Source: Phycisphaerales bacterium (GTDB taxonomy: Bacteria > Planctomycetota > Phycisphaerae > Sedimentisphaerales > Anaerohalosphaeraceae). From it: a DNA stretch of 8,464 nucleotides. The first letter of the stretch is position 1, and each line of letters begins with the position of its first letter. Shown here piece by piece: positions 7,153 through 8,464 of the stretch. The stretch is from positions 1 through 8,464 of the forward strand of contig DSDR01000109.1 in the NCBI GenBank assembly GCA_011048645.1, written 5' to 3'. The position numbers and the translations under genes were made by a program. The notes beneath the pieces were generated by a model. It was given only the letters and a program-made list of their open reading frames with translations. It made no database searches and was not told where the DNA came from.

Positions 7153-7243
7153 TTGCTACAGGTAGTCGCGACAAACATAAATGGCCGGTGTCAATCGAAC
7201 ACACTTTTCCCGATTGCCTGTAGCAACCGGCCACCTTTTTTTT
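7153..7243 (+). ncRNA. Candidate structured leader RNA (pseudoknot) ending in T8
   Basis: Inverted repeats in order: A TTGCTACAGG (7153-7162), B TGGCCGGT (7182-7189), C CAATCG (7192-7197), C' CGATTG (7211-7216), A' CCTGTAGCAA (7217-7226), B' ACCGGCCA (7226-7233), then CC and eight T (7236-7243). All three pairings are perfect Watson-Crick. A/A' and B/B' cross, giving an H-type pseudoknot with hairpin C nested inside, and the 3' strands abut so helices could stack coaxially. The A strand begins at the predicted transcription start. It may act as an attenuated 5' leader of the integrase or as a small RNA of about 90 bases. Order of stems recalls HDV-like ribozymes, but the P4 hairpin and J4/2 segment carrying the catalytic C have no room here. 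No known riboswitch class was recognised. Confidence 0.45.
7156..7172. promoter_or_regulatory. Abutting palindromes at the transcription start, possible operator
   Basis: CTAC-AG-GTAG (7156-7165) and GTCGCGAC (7165-7172) share one base and sit at +1 to about +18 of the integrase promoter. This position suits a repressor operator. The first palindrome overlaps RNA strand A, so DNA-level and RNA-level explanations compete. Confidence 0.3.
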
Positions 7244-7252
7244 GAAAAAAGG
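7234..7252 (+). promoter_or_regulatory. Hairpin covering the integrase ribosome binding site
   Basis: CCTTTTTT (7234-7241) and AAAAAAGG (7245-7252) are perfect complements around a TTG loop. The right arm is part of the integrase Shine-Dalgarno (AAGGA 7249-7253, nine bases before ATG 7263). The left arm follows B' of the pseudoknot without a gap. When formed, the hairpin would hide the ribosome binding site; A-U pairs dominate, so it would be marginally stable alone. Confidence 0.45.
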
Positions 7253-7262
7253 ACAGGAAACG

Positions 7263-8464
7263 ATGAGAATATACAGGCAATCAATCAAAAGGGATGGGAA
7301 AACCCTTCAAACCGAAAAATGGTACGCCGATATTTACATTGAAGGCAAACGACATCGGCTGCCGCTCCACAAAAATAGACACATCTCCGAAAAGACCGCC
7401 CAAAAAATAGAAGAGTTGATCGGTCTGAAAATGGCCGGTGAATCGCCGGGCGCGGATATTCAGAAGTGGATTTCGCAGCAGCCGCCGAAATTCATCGGAC
7501 GACTGGCGACACTCGGCTTGATTTCCGGTTCACGGGCGGCGGCAGGGGTGTCATTGAGTCAACACATCGAGGCGTTCAAATCGAATCTACTGGCGTCCGG
7601 CGTAACGCCTAAGCAAGCCGAACAGCAGGGCAATCGCGCTGCGCGCGTGCTGGCCGAGGCTGGGTGCCGGAGCCTTCAGAACATCACCGGTGGAAAAATC
7701 CTACTGGCAATCGACCGGCTCAAAAAGCAGGTCTATCGGAAAAATCCCAAAACCGGCAGACTCGAATCTGTCGATACCGACGATGTTGTGTCGTCGATGA
7801 CGAAACGACATCACGTCCGCGCCGTCAAACAGTTTACGAAATGGCTTGCAGCCGAAGGAGCGATTATCACCGACCCTCTGGTGAACCTGACGGTTAAAAA
7901 TGTTCAGGTCGAAAAACAGCGACGCGCGCTGACACAGGACGAAGCGGCATATCTACTGGAGTGGCTGTCGTCGAGAGGCGGCGTTGCTTTCGGTATGAGC
8001 GGAGCCGAGCGCGCGCTGATTTATCGTCTTGCTCTTGAGACCGGTTTGCGACGAAACGAGATACGCAGCCTAAAACGCACCAGTTTCGATTTTGACGGGC
8101 TTACGGTACAGGTTGATAGTGCATACACCAAAAACCGCAAGGCCGCTGTCCTGCCCGTCAAGCCCGCTACAGTGGCGATGCTCAAAGAACACCTCAAGAG
8201 TAAAATGCCGACGGCTCCCGCCTTTGGTTTGACGGACAACCATTCGGCGCAGATGTTTCAAAACGATATGACAGCCGCACGCGAGGATTGGATTCAGTCC
8301 GCTAAAGATAACCCTTCGGAATATCGGCGGCGCGTCGAATCGGATTTTTTGAAAGTCCAGACTCACGAGGGTAAAATCGATTTTCACTGCTTAAGACACA
8401 CATTCGCGTCGTGGCTTGTGCGGGGCGGTGTGGACATTAAGACCGCGCAGGCCTTGATGAGACA
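7263..8464 (+). CDS. Tyrosine recombinase (phage-type integrase), 3' end cut by window edge
   Basis: Site-specific DNA recombinase expected to integrate and excise the element at the adjacent tRNA-Arg. The frame is open from ATG 7263 to the window end (400 full codons plus two bases). Residues 1-60 form a basic N-terminal region (KWYADIYIEGKRHRLPL) like the arm-binding domains of island integrases. About 97-215 is the core-binding SAM-like domain (SLSQHIEAF... to DPLVNL). The catalytic domain begins about 220 (RRALTQDEAAYLL). Visible catalytic residues are Arg263 in ETGLRRNEI, Lys290 in YTKNRKAAVLP, and His375 and Arg378 in FHCLRHTFASWL. The last bases (CA) fit the expected second histidine after ALMR; the nucleophilic Tyr is off the edge. 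No disabling mutation is seen. The start is supported by AAGGA/GGACAGG just upstream. The protein style resembles planctomycete integrases, though this is recognition only. Confidence 0.93.
   Translation, partial: MRIYRQSIKRDGKTLQTEKWYADIYIEGKRHRLPLHKNRHISEKTAQKIEELIGLKMAGESPGADIQKWISQQPPKFIGRLATLGLISGSRAAAGVSLSQHIEAFKSNLLASGVTPKQAEQQGNRAARVLAEAGCRSLQNITGGKILLAIDRLKKQVYRKNPKTGRLESVDTDDVVSSMTKRHHVRAVKQFTKWLAAEGAIITDPLVNLTVKNVQVEKQRRALTQDEAAYLLEWLSSRGGVAFGMSGAERALIYRLALETGLRRNEIRSLKRTSFDFDGLTVQVDSAYTKNRKAAVLPVKPATVAMLKEHLKSKMPTAPAFGLTDNHSAQMFQNDMTAAREDWIQSAKDNPSEYRRRVESDFLKVQTHEGKIDFHCLRHTFASWLVRGGVDIKTAQALMR

Noticed and set aside
7153..7233. HDV-like self-cleaving ribozyme.
   Set aside because: The stem order matches P1-P2-P3-P3'-P1'-P2', but A' abuts B' directly, leaving no P4 or J4/2 with the catalytic cytosine, and the segment joining A to B is too long.
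7664..7897. Separate 77-codon plus-strand ORF.
   Set aside because: It is an out-of-frame shadow inside the integrase, whose own frame is continuous to the window end.

Overview
The window is 8.46 kb of moderately GC-rich bacterial DNA. Protein style suggests Planctomycetota or another PVC-type bacterium: a nucleotide-sugar dehydrogenase with an N-terminal extension, a secreted tandem GH43 enzyme with a DUF1080-like tail, a planctomycete-like tyrosine integrase, and a tRNA gene without encoded CCA. The lineage is inferred from sequence style only and is not firm.

Chromosomal part, left to right. (1) Bases 1-1794 (+) hold a YgiQ/UPF0313 radical SAM protein whose first codons lie off the left edge. 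(2) Bases 1791-2129 (+) hold a short ORF resembling only the middle of a bile-acid:Na+ symporter (BASS), so it is probably a gene remnant. (3) Bases 2121-3770 (-) hold a 549-residue UDP-glucose/GDP-mannose-type dehydrogenase that meets the remnant tail to tail. (4) A 297-bp divergent intergenic region follows. (5) Bases 4068-6695 (+) hold an exported 875-residue protein with two GH43 glycosidase domains, each with its catalytic acids, and a C-terminal lectin-like domain. It is probably an arabinan/arabinoxylan-degrading enzyme.

Element boundary. A tRNA-Arg(UCG) gene at 6881-6954 is preceded by a plausible promoter. After 308 bp of unusual A/T-rich, repeat-filled DNA comes a tyrosine recombinase reading rightward, away from the tRNA (7263 to the window edge). 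This is the classic layout of the left end of an integrative element or prophage in a tRNA gene. The rest of the element lies beyond the window.

Most notable region. Upstream of the integrase is a near-consensus promoter (TTGACA-N17-CATAAT, 7119-7147). Its predicted start coincides with the first strand of a compact set of inverted repeats, ordered A-B-C-C'-A'-B'-D-D'. A/A' (10 bp) and B/B' (8 bp) interleave as in an RNA pseudoknot. C is a nested hairpin. D/D' (8 bp) would bury the integrase ribosome binding site. The 3' strands C', A', B' and D abut with no spare bases. This looks like a structured leader RNA or riboregulator controlling the integrase; I do not recognise it as a known class. 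Nearby are a second copy of the tRNA anticodon-loop sequence, a GGACAA repeat cluster and a run of alternating T5/A5 hairpins, which may be recombinase or accessory-factor sites.
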